Assembly (NCBI RefSeq): GCF_000308655.1
Contig: NZ_BAGC01000043.1
Span: 248,001-312,000, forward strand
Direction of reading: 5' to 3'
Source: Nocardia niigatensis NBRC 100131
Lineage (GTDB): Bacteria; Actinomycetota; Actinomycetes; Mycobacteriales; Mycobacteriaceae
Length of the DNA: 64,000 nt
Position numbers and translations under genes: made by a program. Below, one piece after another: positions 61,939 to 64,000 of the stretch. The notes below the pieces were generated by a model that was not told the DNA's origin, did not search any database, and was given only the letters and a program-made list of their open reading frames with translations. Every line of letters starts with the position of its first letter. Position 1 is the first letter of the stretch.

Positions 61939-62952
61939 CTACCCGGCCACTGCGACAAAACGCGTGTTGCGGCGACCTGGATCAACCTCCTCTTCGTCTA
62001 GCTCCGACACCGCGAACTGACGTTTGCCCGCCGTTTTCGCCGAATACATGGCCCGGTCGGCGCTGCGCAGCAGATCCGAGAAGTCGAAGTCCCGGCCGGG
62101 CGGGCAGAAGGCGGTGCCGACACTCGCCGACGCCGGAACCGGGCCCGCGGCCGTGTGCACCGGCTCGCACAGCGCGGACAGCACCCGCATGGCCAGCTCG
62201 CCCAAGCTATTGCGCCGGGCCGGCAGCGCGACCACGAACTCGTCGCCGCCGTAGCGCGCGATCACCGTCTCGGCCGGGCAGGTCGCGCGCAGCCGCTGGG
62301 CAATGGTGACCAGCACCTCGTCGCCGACCGTGTGGCCGAAATTGTCGTTGATCGCCTTGAAGTCGTCGAGATCGATGAGCAGCAGCCCGACCCCGCGCGC
62401 CGGATCGGTGGACATCACCCGCACCCGCTCCTGCAGCAGTGAGCGATTGGCCAGATCGGTGAGCGCGTCATGCGTGGCCTCGTGCCGCAGCCGGGTCTGC
62501 AGGGCCGCGATCTCCTGCACCCGCACCGACACCGCCTCCGAAAGACTGCGTTCCTGCTGGGCGAGGGCGCGCTGCTGAAGTGCCTCGGCGTACGCGTCGA
62601 TGGCCTGGCTCGCGATGAACGACCAGCGGGTGGCGATCAGGGAACCGCGCACGCCCGGCGAGAGCCCCAGCAGCGCGCGGCTGGCGGGGGCGAGCATGCG
62701 GGTGCGGTCGAACGGTGATTCGGCCAGACTGCGGCCGATGCGGCGGGCGGCCCGCACCGGAAACGGTTCGGTCCCGGCCAATTCCAGCAGATCGTCGATG
62801 ACCCGGCCGAAGATGCGTTCGAGTTCATCGGAGGGAACCGCGGGCGACTGGCCCAGCGCGGCGCTGCTCGCGCCGGGGTGCACTGCCCGCACCCATTCCC
62901 GGATGGTCACCGCCACAATGGCGGCGGTTCGGGTGTCGAGACGGAGTTGCAT
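61939..62952 (-). CDS. GGDEF-domain diguanylate cyclase
   Basis: A 337-residue soluble protein. Residues 1-120 are a helical sensory domain of unknown type, 120-155 a coiled coil (EALQQRALAQQERSLSEAVS), and 158-325 a GGDEF domain with LLIDLDDFKAIND (metal Asp195) and an intact ARYGGDEFVVAL (GGDEF 235-239). It should make c-di-GMP. The inhibitory RxxD I-site is not visible before GGDEF, so feedback control may be absent. ATG 62952 is preferred over a GTG at 62958. Confidence 0.92.
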   Translation of the reverse strand: MQLRLDTRTAAIVAVTIREWVRAVHPGASSAALGQSPAVPSDELERIFGRVIDDLLELAGTEPFPVRAARRIGRSLAESPFDRTRMLAPASRALLGLSPGVRGSLIATRWSFIASQAIDAYAEALQQRALAQQERSLSEAVSVRVQEIAALQTRLRHEATHDALTDLANRSLLQERVRVMSTDPARGVGLLLIDLDDFKAINDNFGHTVGDEVLVTIAQRLRATCPAETVIARYGGDEFVVALPARRNSLGELAMRVLSALCEPVHTAAGPVPASASVGTAFCPPGRDFDFSDLLRSADRAMYSAKTAGKRQFAVSELDEEEVDPGRRNTRFVAVAG

Positions 62953-63280
62953 GCGCACTCACCCTGCATACGTCATGCCAGGACCGGCCACCACGCCGGT
63001 CACGCCCTTCGGATCGAACTCACTACTACGCGGTCGGCCACACCAGTGGTGCATGCTCACCGCCCCCTTTCCAGATACCCCCGTCCGGACAAAAAGGATC
63101 CTAGCAAGCCACCCGGCATCGAAAACCCCTGATTCAGAACAGGTTCCCGCTGCCTCGCGAATGGCGATCGGATGTGTCATCGCTGGTGGAGCCCCGGTGT
63201 TACACCCAATTTCGGCATGTTTTTCGCGACTCGCCGAACCAGTCCTCCTACCGGCCGTGACGTGCGGTAACGCCACCTGA

Positions 63281-63311
63281 TTGGCATTCCTGGAGTGAGG
63301 TTCGGTACAGT
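63281..63311 (+). promoter_or_regulatory. Putative tRNA promoter
   Basis: TTGGCA (63281-63286) and TACAGT (63306-63311) with 19 bases between lie 35 bases before tRNA-Gly. The rest of 62953-63280 holds no gene that I can support. Confidence 0.4.
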
Positions 63312-63345
63312 GCTCAACGCAGACGGCATCCACGATGCGGTCGGC

Positions 63346-63416
<71 letters not shown>

Positions 63417-63454
63417 CTTTCCCGTTCAGCGGGAGCGTCGAGTCCGACGCGCAA

Positions 63455-63531
<77 letters not shown>

Positions 63532-63900
63532 TCTTTCGAATCGCACCACCCCGGATAACGGCGAGCAGGGATCACGCCGGGTGACATCGCGGTCTGCTCA
63601 CCAGAAACCACCTCACCGTTCACGCCCGATTCATCGAGGGCAATGGTCATGCGGCGCAGCGCATTACGATCCTCGGCCGCCAGGCCGGTCCGGCAAACGG
63701 CAGTGAACCGTGGCGGCGCGCATCGGACGCTGGGCGTTGAGGGCAGCCACGCCCGAGATCGGCGAGCCGGGATCCGCGGCAGCCTCACGCCGCTCAGGCG
63801 GTATTGCTACAGGAGGGCGAACACTATCGCATCCGACACGCGATACCCGCCCGAAAACGCGATTCCGGTAACCGGATGTTGTGCCTCCGTTTGCGCTGTG
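63532..63900. other. Gene-free stretch after the tRNAs
   Basis: About 370 bases with no supportable gene; frames on both strands are Arg-rich shadows. No repeats seen. Confidence 0.4.
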
Positions 63901-64000
63901 TTATCGATTTAGAGTGCTGGTCGACCACAAGATGAACGTTTCCAGCTCGGTGCTGTCCGGCAGCGGGACTCGTTCTCGGCTCGTCCCGGCCGCCGGGCTG
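63901..64000 (-). CDS. C-terminus of an unknown minus-strand gene
   Basis: The frame ending at TAA (63901-63903) reads SRERVPLPDSTELETFILWS then TSTLNR, which looks like a real protein end with G/C-rich third positions. The opposite-strand frame from ATG 63932 is the alternative. No function can be given; the rest lies outside the window. Confidence 0.4.
   Translation of the reverse strand, partial: SPAAGTSRERVPLPDSTELETFILWSTSTLNR

Noticed and set aside
63932..64000. Plus-strand gene start at ATG 63932
   Set aside because: No ribosome binding site, and the opposite strand reads as a better protein C-terminus.

Overview
The window is high-GC actinobacterial DNA, most likely from Nocardia or a close relative in the Mycobacteriales. 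The evidence is the gene order tig-clpP1-clpP2-clpX, valS-folC-DUF4233-ndk-rne and rplU-rpmA-obg-proB, which follows the Mycobacterium layout from memory. Nocardia-type secreted and lipoprotein families, GTG starts and many close TetR/MarR divergent pairs agree with this. The genus is inferred; no 16S is present.

Layout. 1-10.1 kb is accessory: the start of an OhrR-like MarR gene, a SnoaL-like/TetR divergent pair, the RNA ligase RtcB, a decayed MBL/TetR pair, a RecQ-like helicase, a MarR/NmrA divergent pair and an O-methyltransferase. 10.4-23.3 kb is housekeeping, all on the minus strand: valS-folC-DUF4233, ndk, rne, rplU-rpmA and obg-proB, separated by strong hairpins. 23.7-29.8 kb holds a methyltransferase, a small secreted protein and a glycerol-phosphate/lipid block: a diacylglycerol kinase and an alkyl-DHAP-synthase-like flavoprotein divergent from a TetR gene and glpD, with a 33-bp palindrome between them.

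29.8-38.8 kb is the most unusual stretch. It has an FHA protein and a 1031-residue protein that joins an FHA domain, a polyferredoxin-like membrane section, a [2Fe-2S] domain and a FAD/NAD oxidoreductase. Upstream of the latter are a small membrane gene and, divergently, a formate-dehydrogenase-like molybdoenzyme with its FdhD sulfurtransferase. 38.9-40 kb has a KSI-like gene preceded by an exact match to the KstR operator consensus, plus a membrane protein.

40.3-44.9 kb is the Clp protease and trigger factor block. 45-64 kb is accessory again: two lipoproteins, a Hen1-Pnkp RNA-repair operon, a cytochrome P450-ferredoxin-reductase set on the same strand as a two-component system, a NUDIX hydrolase, a GAF protein with a histidine-kinase dimerisation helix but no ATPase domain, a TetR/hydrolase pair with a clear operator, a GGDEF protein, and tandem tRNA-Gly(TCC) and tRNA-Pro(TGG). 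The last 100 bases carry the likely C-terminus of another minus-strand gene.

How the genes work together. The window carries two RNA-mending routes (RtcB and Pnkp/Hen1), a complete bacterial P450 electron chain, and a candidate FHA-linked redox module beside a molybdoenzyme. Functions come from motif reading and gene context only; no database search was run.
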